Notes: a model not told the origin generated them from the letters alone. 64,000 bases of DNA from Rhodovulum sulfidophilum DSM 1374 (GCF_001633165.1 NZ_CP015418.1:434001-498000); one strand, 5' to 3'. Counted from the first letter of the stretch, positions 29,054 through 37,526 are shown. A program made the numbers and translations.

Positions 29054-30130
29054 ATGTTCTACCGCGAGGCCGGCGATTTCAAGACCTCCTACCGGGATGA
29101 CAGCCAGACCTTTCCGATAGGCTTCGACCGCTACCGCTATTACGCGGTGCTGGTGCTGGCCTTCGCGGTCGTGCCCTTCGCGATCGACGATTACTGGGCC
29201 AGCGCGATCTTCGTGCCCTTCCTGATCTATGCCATCGCCGCCATCGGGCTGAACATCCTGGTCGGCTATTGCGGCCAGCTGTCGCTGGGCACCGGCGGCT
29301 TCATGGCGGTGGGGGCCTATGCCTGCTACAAGCTGATGACCGCCTTTCCCGATCTGAACATCGTCTTCTGCATCCTGGGCGGCGGGCTGGTGACGGCCGC
29401 GGTCGGGGTGCTGTTCGGTCTGCCCTCGCTTCGGATCAAGGGCTTCTATCTGGCGGTCGCGACGCTGGCGGCGCAGTTCTTCCTGGTCTGGCTCTTCAAC
29501 AAGGTGCCGTGGTTCTACAACCACTCGGCCTCGGGGCAGATCTCGGCGCCCGCCCGCACCGTCTTCGGCCAGCCCGTCACCGGCGCCGGGGTCGAGGCCT
29601 GGGCGCAATACATGATCTGCCTCGTCTTCGCCGTCGTTCTGGCCTGGGCCGCGCGCAACCTGACGCGGGGCACGGTCGGGCGGTCCTGGATGGCGATCCG
29701 CGACATGGATATCGCGGCCGAGATCATCGGAGTGAACCCGCTCAAGGCCAAGCTGACGGCCTTCGCGGTCTCGTCCTTCTATATCGGCATCGCGGGCGCG
29801 CTGTTCTTCGCGGTCTATCTGGGCGCGGTCGAGGTCGGCGAGGCTTTCGGCATCCAGAAGAGCTTTCTCATCCTCTTCATGATCATCATCGGCGGGCTCG
29901 GCTCGATCTTCGGCAGCTTCGCGGGCGCGGCCTTTCTGGTGCTGCTGCCGGTTCTGCTGAAGAACGTGCTGGTGGGCACGCTGGGATGGCCCACCGATCT
30001 GACCGCCCATGTCCAGCTGATGATCCTGGGGGCGCTGATCATCGGCTTCCTGATCGCCGAGCCGCACGGGCTCGCCCAGCTCTGGCGGGTGGGGAAGGAA
30101 AAGCTGAGGCTCTGGCCATTCCCGCATTGA
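29054..30130 (+). CDS. LivM-type ABC transporter permease
   Basis: A 358-aa permease with about ten hydrophobic segments. LivM hallmarks are LNILVGYCGQLSLGTGGFMAVGAY split over the first helices, IKGFYLAVATLAAQFF, the coupling segment RSWMAIRDMDIAAEIIGVN and IIIGGLGSIFGSFAGAAFL. ATG follows the VOC stop directly. It forms the heterodimeric channel with the LivH-type protein. Confidence 0.92.
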   Translation: MFYREAGDFKTSYRDDSQTFPIGFDRYRYYAVLVLAFAVVPFAIDDYWASAIFVPFLIYAIAAIGLNILVGYCGQLSLGTGGFMAVGAYACYKLMTAFPDLNIVFCILGGGLVTAAVGVLFGLPSLRIKGFYLAVATLAAQFFLVWLFNKVPWFYNHSASGQISAPARTVFGQPVTGAGVEAWAQYMICLVFAVVLAWAARNLTRGTVGRSWMAIRDMDIAAEIIGVNPLKAKLTAFAVSSFYIGIAGALFFAVYLGAVEVGEAFGIQKSFLILFMIIIGGLGSIFGSFAGAAFLVLLPVLLKNVLVGTLGWPTDLTAHVQLMILGALIIGFLIAEPHGLAQLWRVGKEKLRLWPFPH

Positions 30131-30194
30131 CGGGCAGGGCAGGCGCGACCGACCGGGCCAACCCGGCACGCATTTTCAAGGGAGGAGTGACGAC

Positions 30195-31475
30195 ATGACC
30201 AACCGACTGGCCCCGCTTGCACTGGGCGTCCTGCTGGCCGCGGGCCCGGCCGCGGCCGATCTGGTATTTCCCGATCTCAGCTACCGTACCGGGCCCTTCG
30301 CGGCGGGCGGCGTTCCGTTCTCGGACGGCTATCAGGACTATTTCACCCTGGTGAACGAGCGCGATGGCGGCATCGGCGGGGTCAAGGCCCGGGTGCCGGA
30401 ATGCGAGACCGCCTACAATACCGAGAAGGGGGTCGAGTGCTACGAGGCCACCAAGGGCGACGGCGCGCTGATCTACCAGCCGCTGTCGACCGGCATCACC
30501 TATCAGCTGATCCCGAAGGTCGAGGCCGATCACATTCCGCTGCACACCATGGGCTATGGGCGGACCTCGGCCGCCAATGGCAAGGTCTTCGAATGGGTGT
30601 TCAACTACCCGGCCAATTACTGGGACGGGGCCTCGGTCATCGTGAAATACCTGATGGACGAGAATGGCGGCAGTCTCGAGGGCAAGAAGATCACGCTGCT
30701 CTATCACAACTCGGCCTATGGCAAGGAGCCGATCCCGACGCTCGAGGCGCTGTCGAAGAAGCACGGCTTCAAGCTGACGCTGATCCCGGTCGACAGCCCC
30801 GGCCAGTCGCAGAAGTCGCAATGGCTGCAGATCCGGCGCGAGCGGCCCGATGTGGTGGTGATGTGGGGCTGGGGCGTGATGAACCAGGTCGCGATCCAGG
30901 AGGCCGCCAACATCAACTTCCCGATGGACCATTTCATCGGCAACTGGTGGGCCGGGGCCGAGCATGACGTGGCCCCCGCCGGCATGGCCGCCGACGGCTA
31001 CAAGGCGCTCAACATGAACCGGGTGGTCGATTACCCGGTCTTCGCCGATATCCGCAGCCATGTGATCGACAAGGGGCTGGCGGCGGGCGACGGGTCTTAT
31101 GTCGGCTCGGTGCTGTACACCCGCGGCATGTATGCGGCGATGCTGGCGGTCGAGGCGGCGAAGACGGCGCAGGAGATGACCGGCACCGCCCAGATCGACG
31201 CGGCGATGATGCGCGACGGGATGGAGCATCTGGAGATGACCGATGCGCGGATGGAGGCGCTGGGCATGCCGGGGATCGGCCCCGAATTCACCGTGAGCTG
31301 TGCCGATCATGGCGGCTCGGGCATGGCCATCGTCCAGCAATGGAACGCGGCCGAGAAGACCTGGGTGCCGCTGACCGATTTCATCGCCCCCGATGCCGAG
31401 GTGATCGCGCCGCTCATCGAGGCCGATTCCACGGCTTTCGCGGCCGAGAACGGCATCGCGCCGCGCTGCGACTAG
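30195..31475 (+). CDS. Periplasmic substrate-binding protein of the liv-like importer
   Basis: A 426-aa Peripla_BP_6-type binding protein with signal MTNRLAPLALGVLLAAGPAAA. Features are VNERDGGIGGVKARV, YQPLSTGITYQLIPK, KKITLLYHNSAYGKEPIPTL and FPMDHFIGNWWAGAEHDVAP. It is longer than E. coli LivK (about 370) and the ligand pocket cannot be read. GGGAGGAG precedes ATG 30195. With two CoA ligases in the operon the ligand is likely a carboxylic or aromatic acid rather than leucine; this is inference. Confidence 0.88.
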   Translation: MTNRLAPLALGVLLAAGPAAADLVFPDLSYRTGPFAAGGVPFSDGYQDYFTLVNERDGGIGGVKARVPECETAYNTEKGVECYEATKGDGALIYQPLSTGITYQLIPKVEADHIPLHTMGYGRTSAANGKVFEWVFNYPANYWDGASVIVKYLMDENGGSLEGKKITLLYHNSAYGKEPIPTLEALSKKHGFKLTLIPVDSPGQSQKSQWLQIRRERPDVVVMWGWGVMNQVAIQEAANINFPMDHFIGNWWAGAEHDVAPAGMAADGYKALNMNRVVDYPVFADIRSHVIDKGLAAGDGSYVGSVLYTRGMYAAMLAVEAAKTAQEMTGTAQIDAAMMRDGMEHLEMTDARMEALGMPGIGPEFTVSCADHGGSGMAIVQQWNAAEKTWVPLTDFIAPDAEVIAPLIEADSTAFAAENGIAPRCD

Positions 31476-31534
31476 GCCCTGTCCGCCTCCGGCCGCGACC
31501 CGGCCGGGGGCGTTCGCTTCCCGGGAGGACGCCC

Positions 31535-32359
31535 ATGTTCGATACCGCGCCGCAGGACGAGACCCTGCTTGAGCTGAACAATATCGAGGTGATCTACAAT
31601 CACGTCATCCTGGTGCTGAAGGGGGTGTCGCTCTCGGTGCCGAAGGGCGGCATCACGGCGCTTCTGGGCGGCAATGGCGCGGGCAAGACCACCACGCTCA
31701 AGGCCATCTCGAACCTCCTGCGCTCCGAGCGGGGCGAGGTCACCAAGGGCTCGATCCTCTATCGCGGGGCGCGCGTGCAGGATCTGAACCCCGCCGATCT
31801 GGTCAAGGCGGGCGTGATCCAGGTGATGGAGGGGCGGCATTGCTTCGAGCATCTGACCGTCGAGGAAAACCTTCTGACCGGCGCCTATACCCGCAGCGAC
31901 AGCCGCGCCGCGCTTCAGGCCGATCTGGAGATGGTCTATGGCTATTTCCCGCGGCTGAAGGAACGGCGGAAGTCTCAGGCGGGCTATACCTCGGGCGGCG
32001 AACAGCAGATGGTGGCGATCGGTCGCGCGCTGATGAGCCGGCCGCAGATGATCCTGCTGGACGAGCCCTCGATGGGGCTGGCGCCGCAACTGGTGCAGCA
32101 GATCTTCGAGATCGTGAAATCGGTGAACGAGAACGAGGGCGTGACCTTCCTTCTGGCCGAGCAGAACACCAATGTCGCGCTCCGCTATGCCCATTACGGC
32201 TATATCCTGGAATCGGGCCGGATCGTGATGGACGGCCCGGCCGCCGATCTGCGCGAGAACCCGGATGTGAAGGAGTTCTATCTGGGCATGTCCGATCAGG
32301 GCCGGAAGAGCTTTCGCGACGTGCGGTCCTATCGCCGCCGCAAGCGCTGGCTCAGCTGA
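31535..32359 (+). CDS. LivF-type ABC transporter ATP-binding protein
   Basis: A 274-aa ATPase, the second nucleotide-binding subunit of the HAAT importer. Walker A GGNGAGKTT, signature TSGGEQQMVAIGRALMS, Walker B MILLDEPSMGLAP and switch FLLAEQNTN (Gln-containing LivF style) are visible. The basic tail SFRDVRSYRRRKRW is a small extension. GGGAGGAC precedes ATG 31535. Confidence 0.93.
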   Translation: MFDTAPQDETLLELNNIEVIYNHVILVLKGVSLSVPKGGITALLGGNGAGKTTTLKAISNLLRSERGEVTKGSILYRGARVQDLNPADLVKAGVIQVMEGRHCFEHLTVEENLLTGAYTRSDSRAALQADLEMVYGYFPRLKERRKSQAGYTSGGEQQMVAIGRALMSRPQMILLDEPSMGLAPQLVQQIFEIVKSVNENEGVTFLLAEQNTNVALRYAHYGYILESGRIVMDGPAADLRENPDVKEFYLGMSDQGRKSFRDVRSYRRRKRWLS

Positions 32360-32396
32360 CCCGACCTGAATGCCATCTGTGACCGAAGGAGTGCCG

Positions 32397-33620
32397 ATGT
32401 CTGTCCATTTCGACGATCTCGAGACCCGCTCGGAGGACGAGCGCGCCGCCTCTCTGGCCGAATGCCTGCCCGCTCTGGTCGCCGAGGCCCGTGCGCTGCC
32501 GGGATATGCCGGGGCGCTGGCCGAGGTGAACCCGCTGACGCTGACCACGCGCGAGGCTCTGGCGGCACTGCCGGTCCTGCGGAAGTCGGGGCTTGTCGCC
32601 GCGCAATCGGCCGAGGCCCCCTTCGGCGGCTATACCGCCTGGGAGGCGGGGCAGTTCGATCATGTCTTCCAGTCGCCGGGGCCGATCTACGAACCGGGCT
32701 GCGTCAGCACCAACTGGTGGCGGCTGGGGCGCTTCCTGCATGCCGCCGGGATCGGCGCGGGCGATATCGTGCAGAACTGCTTCGGCTATCACCTGACGCC
32801 CGCCGGCATGATGTTCGAGAATGGCGCGCGCGCGGTCGGGGCGGCGGTGCTGCCGGCGGGCACCGGCCAGACCGAGCTGCAGGTTCGGGCCGCCCGTGAC
32901 GTCGGCGTGACCGCCTATGCCGGGACGCCGGATTTCCTCAAGGTACTGCTCGACCGGGCCGACGCGCTGGGGATGTACCTGTCGCGCCTCCGGCGCGCCG
33001 TGGTGTCGGGCGGCGCGCTGTTTCCGTCGCTCCGTCAGGACTATGCCGACCGGGGCATCGCCTGCCTGCAATGCTATGCCACCGCCGATCTGGGCAATAT
33101 CGCCTATGAAAGCCCGGCGATGGAGGGGATGATCGTCGAGGAGGGCGTGATCGTCGAGATCGTGCGCCCCGGCACCGGCGATCCGCTGCCCGATGGCGAG
33201 GTGGGCGAGGTCGTGGTGACGACGCTCAACCCCGACTATCCGCTGATCCGCTTCGCGACCGGAGACCTGTCCGCGGTGCTGCCGGGGAAATCGCCCTGCG
33301 GCCGCACCAACATGCGCATCCGGGGCTGGATGGGCCGGGCCGACCAGACCACCAAGATCAAGGGCATGTTCGTCCGTCCCGAACAGGTCGCCGATCTCGT
33401 CGCGCGCCATCCCGAAGTGGCGAAGGCGCGGGTCGTGGCGGGTCGCGCGGGCGAGCGCGACACGATGACGGTGCGGCTCGAGACCGAGGCGACCGACCCC
33501 GCCCCCTTCGCCGCCAGCGTGGCCGAGGTGCTGAAGCTGAAAGGGACGGTCGAGCTGGTGGCGCCGGGCAGCCTGCCCAATGACGGTCTGGTGATCGAAG
33601 ATACCCGCAGCTACGACTGA
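32397..33620 (+). CDS. Phenylacetate-CoA ligase (PaaK)-like AMP-forming ligase
   Basis: A 407-aa adenylate-forming enzyme of the PaaK/phenylacetate-CoA ligase group. Seen are the PaaK-type opening helices (LVAEARALPGYAGALAEV), GFGYH-like NCFGYHLTPAGMMFENG, CYATADLGNIAYE and RFATGDLSAVL, with a C-terminal AMP-binding_C_2-type domain (GRADQTTKIKGMFVRPEQV). AAGGAG lies five bases ahead of ATG 32397. It closes the importer operon and probably activates the imported acid, although the true substrate is unknown. Confidence 0.85.
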   Translation: MSVHFDDLETRSEDERAASLAECLPALVAEARALPGYAGALAEVNPLTLTTREALAALPVLRKSGLVAAQSAEAPFGGYTAWEAGQFDHVFQSPGPIYEPGCVSTNWWRLGRFLHAAGIGAGDIVQNCFGYHLTPAGMMFENGARAVGAAVLPAGTGQTELQVRAARDVGVTAYAGTPDFLKVLLDRADALGMYLSRLRRAVVSGGALFPSLRQDYADRGIACLQCYATADLGNIAYESPAMEGMIVEEGVIVEIVRPGTGDPLPDGEVGEVVVTTLNPDYPLIRFATGDLSAVLPGKSPCGRTNMRIRGWMGRADQTTKIKGMFVRPEQVADLVARHPEVAKARVVAGRAGERDTMTVRLETEATDPAPFAASVAEVLKLKGTVELVAPGSLPNDGLVIEDTRSYD

Positions 33621-33774
33621 GGCCTGCGTTTGGGGCGGTTTCGGCGAAGGGCTCGGGGGGCGGTCGGATGGCCTGTCCGAGCGGCGGCGCTGCCGAATAC
33701 CGACCTGCAATGCAATCTCTCGAAGGTCTACCCTGGGCTGCCACAAGTCGATGTTTGAAGCAGGGTTGCGTTCT

Positions 33775-34597
33775 ATGGCCGACATGACCCAGAAGGAAAT
33801 CATCTCGGCGAACCGAGCGGCGTGGAACGCTTCGGTGCCCCTGCATGGGGAAGGCGAGACTTGGGAGAAGCTTCTTGAAGAGGCGGCCCAATCGGGCTTC
33901 TCGGTGCTCGACCCGTTTCTGACCTCGCCCCTGCAAGGTCTTGGCCTCAAGGGGCGCTCTGCCGTGCAGACCGCCTGCAACAATGCGCGCAAGCTGTTTT
34001 CCCTCTCCTCTCTCGGCATCCGTCCCTAAATGAGCGTCGATCAGGCGGGCGGCTTCCTAGCCCAAGCGCGGCAACTCGCGGATGCTGTCGGCGTCAATCC
34101 ACGCCTGGTGGAAGCGGACATCTGAGACTTGCCCTCGGATGTCGGCCAGTTCGACCTCGCGCTCATCACCGTCGGTGCTCTTGGCTGGATAGCCGGACTT
34201 ACCGGAGTTCTTCCGCATCGCGTCCGAACTTCTCGGAGGGGGTGGCCGTCTGGTCATCTACGAAACGCACCGATTTATGGAGATTCCCGACCCGGCAAGC
34301 CCCATCCCATTCGAGCCCGCCTGCAGCTATTTCGAGCGGCGTCCGCTGGAGGAGCCCATGCTGACCACCTATGACAGCAAGGATCACGGCGAAGGCAGCC
34401 CGGCCTACTGGTTCATTCCCCCTCCGGGCGGTATCGTGACGGTTTGTGTCCGGTCCGGGCTCGGGATCGTCGAGCTGCGAGAATACGGGCACACCATCCG
34501 CGAGCCGGAGTATGATATCTATGAGGTCCGCGCCGCACAGCTTCCGATGAGCTATTGCCTCCTGGCCGAAAAGCCCTTGAGCACCCAGAAGCGATAG
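33775..34597 (+). pseudogene. Class I SAM-dependent methyltransferase, broken
   Basis: The remnant reads MTQKEIISANRAAWNASVPLH, then LDPFLTSPLQGLGLKGR, DQAGGFLAQARQLAD, FDLALITVGALGW, GRLVIYETHRFMEI, FERRPLEEP and REPEYDIYEVRAAQLPMSY, which is a coherent methyltransferase from end to end. It is interrupted by TAA at 34027-34029 and TGA at 34123-34125 in the same frame, then shifts from that frame to the +1 frame near 34200 and continues to 34597. Codon use is less GC-biased than in neighbours. It directly follows the importer operon. Confidence 0.88.
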
Positions 34598-34791
34598 CCA
34601 CCGCTCGATCATGGCGCTGCATTGACCTCCTAGGGTTCCTTGCCGCCACCCGTCATGATCTTATCGGAGGGCGTTTCGTGGCGGGACGCAAGGAGCCTGT
34701 ACCCGGAGCCGCAGACCTTCCCTGAGGCGGATGCAATCGCCATCGGCCCCTTTCGGGAGGTCCTCTACTTGGTCCCTGCTGAACAACGTGA

Positions 34792-34968
34792 TCATGCCGC
34801 CACGAGGGTGCGCCTGTGATCATCTGGCCGGGCGGCTTGAGCCCGGATCATGGTGAGCAACAGAAGCAAGAGAGCCCTGAGATGGACGAGGATCTTGCGG
34901 ATGTCGTGGCCGCAGCTGCATAGGACAGCGAAGATGGCGTTGCCGATGGTGCCTTGGCGAGACGTGCA
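34792..34968 (-). pseudogene. Transposase C-terminal remnant (IS5/IS1182-like)
   Basis: On the minus strand the frame RQGTIGNAIFAVLCSCGHD continues into IRKILVHLRALLLLLLTMIR and stops at TGA 34794-34792. This is the typical C-terminal helix of IS5/IS1182-type transposases (N-A-hydrophobic, then H-N/D-I/L-R-K). The N-terminal part is missing: homology stops abruptly near 34968, where a tyrosine-recombinase fragment begins on the other strand. No terminal inverted repeats were found. Confidence 0.5.
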
Positions 34969-35396
34969 ACCTGACGTGGCGCCATGTTGACCTCAACGCG
35001 GCCAGGGTGGAGTTGCACCTGTTCAAGCCGACACCTTGGAAGCGCATCGCACATCTGCCGCCCGAAATTGTGGTGTCGCTAGCGAACATTCCCAGCAACC
35101 GGAATCCGGATGACCCCGTGTTCGGCTACGCCGGGAGGGGCAGCGTTCGGGGACATTGGAACAACGTTTGCAGGCGAGCGAAGATTGAGCGCCTTACACC
35201 GCACTGCTGTCGGCACGGCTTTGCCACTTCCATGCTGCAGGCCGGTATCGACGTGAAGACTGTGGCGGATATGGGCGGGTGGAAGGACGCAACAACAGTG
35301 CTACGCACCTACTCTCACGCGATGAAAGACCCGAGCGTCACCAATGTGCTTTTCGGTGCAAAAACGGCGCAAGAATCTATCATCTATTTGAAATAG
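34963..35396 (+). pseudogene. Tyrosine recombinase (integrase) C-terminal fragment
   Basis: Reads NLTWRHVDLNAARVELHLFK, then PWKRIAHLPPEIV, RLTPHCCRHGFATSM and VADMGGWKDATTVLRTYSHA. The HxxR box, the W/H position and the catalytic Tyr are present, and NLTWRHVDL matches the region around the first catalytic Arg. The N-terminal core-binding domain is absent, because the frame breaks where the transposase remnant begins. The longest open stretch starts at GTG 35007. No attachment site or tRNA is visible nearby. Confidence 0.7.
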
Positions 35397-35888
35397 AATG
35401 GAAAAATATAAATGACAGCGTCCCTCGCTGGTAGGGGTGTCCCACCGCCGGACATACGCCTGCCCGGAAAAAACAGCAAGCCTCATTGCAGTTGATCATG
35501 CGGAATCGGACAGCCTGGCGCGGAAAGATGCACGTTCCGTATCGGCAGATCGGCACAAATCCGGCGCCTCTTGATCCACATGAGTTGCCCCGAAAGACGC
35601 CCCGGAACGCCCGTCAGGCAAAGGGAAACGCCGCCACGACCGCCCTGGCAACAGCGCTCGAAACCCCTCCGAAGTTGCCGGATTTCGCGCGCAAGACCGT
35701 TCGGGAACGAGGGTGTCCGCGATCTTGAAATACCACGCGCCGTCCCACAACCGGACAGCGCGAATGGCTCGGCCGCCAAGCCGCGGCAAGGCCTCCGTCG
35801 ATGCCGAAGGCCCGCCAGCCCCCTGCTCGAGAATCGTCAGGCCGGCGGCCAGAGCCGCCGCCGGGGATGACAGGCCGAGCTCTTCCCG
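35397..35888. other. Region without a supported gene, next to the integrase scar
   Basis: Several overlapping frames of 80-100 codons occur on both strands but none has a good ribosome site or recognised motif. The most protein-like is a minus-strand frame near 35496-35789 with AVRLWDGAWYFKIADT, which would need a TTG start with poor Shine-Dalgarno spacing. The bases just after the integrase (35397-35415) are AT-rich. Confidence 0.4.
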
Positions 35889-36113
35889 TCAGCCCTTTTG
35901 CAGGAGCCGGGAGGGGCGAAGGGACCGGCAGCGGAGGCAGATCGCGGCGGCGCCGGCACGTCGCTCGACAGCCGCGCCGCAGCGGCGGCAGGAAACCCGG
36001 ATGAGGAAGGGCCCGCCGTCAAGGATATGCCGACAGCTGGGACAGCGATGCGCGGCCGCGCGGGGAAGCGGTGCCTTGCAGGACGGGCAGGCAGGCGGAA
36101 GGTGACGGTTCAT
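35889..36113 (-). CDS. Small double zinc-ribbon protein
   Basis: A 74-aa protein with four CxxC knuckles: CPSC (about residues 9-12), CPSC (about 24-27), CRRC (about 40-43) and CLRC (about 56-59), enough for two structural zinc sites. ATG 36113 has AAAGAGGG five to six bases upstream. The spacing resembles rubredoxin-like or zinc-ribbon adaptor proteins, but no family is identified. It is downstream of the two Rnk-like genes on the same strand and may share their transcript. Confidence 0.6.
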   Translation of the reverse strand: MNRHLPPACPSCKAPLPRAAAHRCPSCRHILDGGPFLIRVSCRRCGAAVERRAGAAAICLRCRSLRPSRLLQKG

Positions 36114-36254
36114 GAGGCCCTCTTTCGATGGGAGATAAGGACGCCAGAGCATTGGCAGTCGATGTCCCGGAAGGAGCCTCCTGGCGTCGTCAACGCATCG
36201 CGCGACCCCTCCCGGGCAGGTCATGGGCCTCGGCCAGCCCCCGGCAACAGCGGA

Positions 36255-36698
36255 TCATCCTGCCTCCAGCCCTTCGGTGGCCTCCTGCGGAGCGACCCGG
36301 AGCACCGTCAGCACCCGCCGCTTTCCGTCCCTGGTGTCCCAGGGAAGCGATGCGCCCTCGGCCAGGCCGATCAGGGCGATCCCGATCGGGGTCAGGACCG
36401 AGACCCGGCCGCGCGAGATGTCGGCCGCCTCGGGGAAGACCGGAGTGACGGTCTTTTCCTGTCCCGTCGATTCGTCGCGATAGGTGACCGCGCGGCCGAT
36501 CGCCACCACGTTCGCCGGAAGTTTCGCGGCAGCAACGATACGGGCCCGGCCAAGCTCGCCGAGCAGCCGGTCGGCAAGGTCGGGATTGCGATGGATGGCA
36601 CCTTCGGCAAGAGCTTCGAGCTTGTCCAGGCAGTCGTCGGCGATGACGACCCTGGGCCGCCGCCCGGTGCCGCGTGAGGTGGGACGTTGTTCGGTCAT
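36255..36698 (-). CDS. rnk: Rnk-like nucleoside diphosphate kinase regulator (GreA/GreB C-terminal fold)
   Basis: A 147-aa protein of the Rnk family: a short N-terminal helical arm (VVIADDCLDKLEALAEGA to LGELGRARIV) and an FKBP-like GreA/B C-terminal domain (GRAVTYRDESTGQEKTVTPV, RVSVLTPIGIALIGLAEG, LPWDTRDGKRRVLTVLRV). Rnk binds RNA polymerase in the secondary channel without anti-pausing activity and influences nucleoside diphosphate kinase levels. AAGGAG lies seven bases before ATG 36698. It follows a divergent paralogue by 80 bases. Confidence 0.85.
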   Translation of the reverse strand: MTEQRPTSRGTGRRPRVVIADDCLDKLEALAEGAIHRNPDLADRLLGELGRARIVAAAKLPANVVAIGRAVTYRDESTGQEKTVTPVFPEAADISRGRVSVLTPIGIALIGLAEGASLPWDTRDGKRRVLTVLRVAPQEATEGLEAG

Positions 36699-36778
36699 TG
36701 GGGTCTCCTTTCCGCCACTGAGGGCGATGATATGTCGTGAAACGGCGATCTCTCGGGCCGCCGGTGGCGGAAGGACGG

Positions 36779-37246
36779 TCAGGCCGCGTGGCGGTCTGGC
36801 GGCAGGCCGACATCCAGCACGACGACCGTCTCGATCCGGCCGTCATCCCGCAAAAGCGGGACCTTCTGAAGCTTCCGCATCCCCATCAGGGTCGCCCCGA
36901 GCAGGGATATGATGGAAAGATGTCCCGGGACCGGCGCCGGGCTCATGGACAGCACGCCCGAGCGCGCGCCCTCACCGCTGATCATGTAGGTGACATGGCA
37001 TCCGGCCATGACAAGCCCGGGCGGGGGCGGTTCGGGCGCCTCGCGCGAGATCCGCAGCTTGTGGCGCAGGAACCCGTTCAGAAGCGCGGGATTGGCCGCA
37101 TTCCTGGTTCCGTCATGGCGGAGCAGGCGCTCGATACCCCGCCGGTCCTCGACGGTAAGCAGGAAACCGGTCTCGACAGCCGAGCGCGGGAACAGCGGCC
37201 GAAAGTCACTGCCAGGAGGCAGATGCGTGATCCTGGTAATGGTCAT
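36779..37246 (-). CDS. Divergent Rnk/GreA-B-like protein
   Basis: A 155-aa paralogue of the next gene. FLLTVEDRRGIERLLRHDG and ALLNGFLRHKLRISREAP form the helical arm; MAGCHVTYMISGEGARSG, LSIISLLGATLMGMRKLQ and VPLLRDDGRIETVVVLDV form the FKBP-like domain. Conservation is weaker than in the 36255 gene, so it may have another partner or role. TGGGAG lies seven bases upstream of ATG 37246. Its 150-base leader is structured and follows a near-consensus promoter. Confidence 0.75.
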   Translation of the reverse strand: MTITRITHLPPGSDFRPLFPRSAVETGFLLTVEDRRGIERLLRHDGTRNAANPALLNGFLRHKLRISREAPEPPPPGLVMAGCHVTYMISGEGARSGVLSMSPAPVPGHLSIISLLGATLMGMRKLQKVPLLRDDGRIETVVVLDVGLPPDRHAA

Positions 37247-37396
37247 GATGTGTCTCCCAGGGCGGCGAAAGCCGCGTTCTCAATTCAAGAATGTGAGAAA
37301 AGCCCCGGGTGGTCGAAGACGCGCTTAAACGCAGACCGCCCGGGGACCCGGGCGGTTCAGAAGCAGAAACCGGAAAAGGATCTCGTGCGTGACCAT
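37247..37396 (-). promoter_or_regulatory. Structured 5' leader of the Rnk-like operon
   Basis: Three hairpins lie between the predicted transcription start and the ATG at 37246. The first has 10-bp perfect arms ACCGCCCGGG/CCCGGGCGGT (37335-37356); the second pairs TTCTCAATTC with GAATGTGAGAA with one bulge (37277-37299); the third is GCGGC/GCCGC around four bases (37262-37275). A 23-codon frame spans the first hairpin. This could be attenuation, an sRNA target or an RNA sensor. It matches no riboswitch I recognise. Confidence 0.4.
37325..37396 (-). CDS. Possible leaderless 23-aa leader peptide
   Basis: ATG 37396 coincides with the position expected for +1 of the promoter at 37403-37430, and the frame reads MVTHEILFRFLLLNRPG and a few more residues before TAA. 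There is no Shine-Dalgarno, so translation would have to be leaderless. Codons 14-21 lie within the 10-bp hairpin at 37335-37356, an arrangement suitable for ribosome-dependent folding control. It may equally be a chance ORF. Confidence 0.25.
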   Translation of the reverse strand: MVTHEILFRFLLLNRPGPRAVCV

Positions 37397-37402
37397 GAGG
37401 AG

Positions 37403-37430
37403 AACCTAGCCATTAAGCGCAAACTGTCAA
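37403..37430 (-). promoter_or_regulatory. Sigma70-type promoter for the Rnk-like operon
   Basis: On the minus strand TTGACA (37430-37425, a perfect -35) is separated by 16 bases from TAGGTT (37408-37403). The predicted start is near 37396. It is one of the best -35 elements in this window and is followed by the structured leader of the Rnk-like genes. Confidence 0.55.
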
Positions 37431-37526
37431 TCTTGGAGACCGGTCCCCATCCGGAACGGTGGCCTTTATGCCGCAACCGCCCGCCTGCGGGATCGATATG
37501 CCGGGGCGGGCTCGCAATACGCCGTA

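Noticed and set aside
34123..34125. TGA in the methyltransferase read as selenocysteine
   Set aside because: The aligned residue in related methyltransferases is an ordinary tyrosine-type position (EADxYDLP-like), there is another stop (TAA) 96 bases before and a frameshift after, and no SECIS-like hairpin directly follows.
35713..36105. Plus-strand frames across 35.7-36.1 kb as genes
   Set aside because: They are antisense to the zinc-ribbon gene, which has four regularly spaced CxxC motifs and a ribosome site; the plus-strand products are low-complexity.
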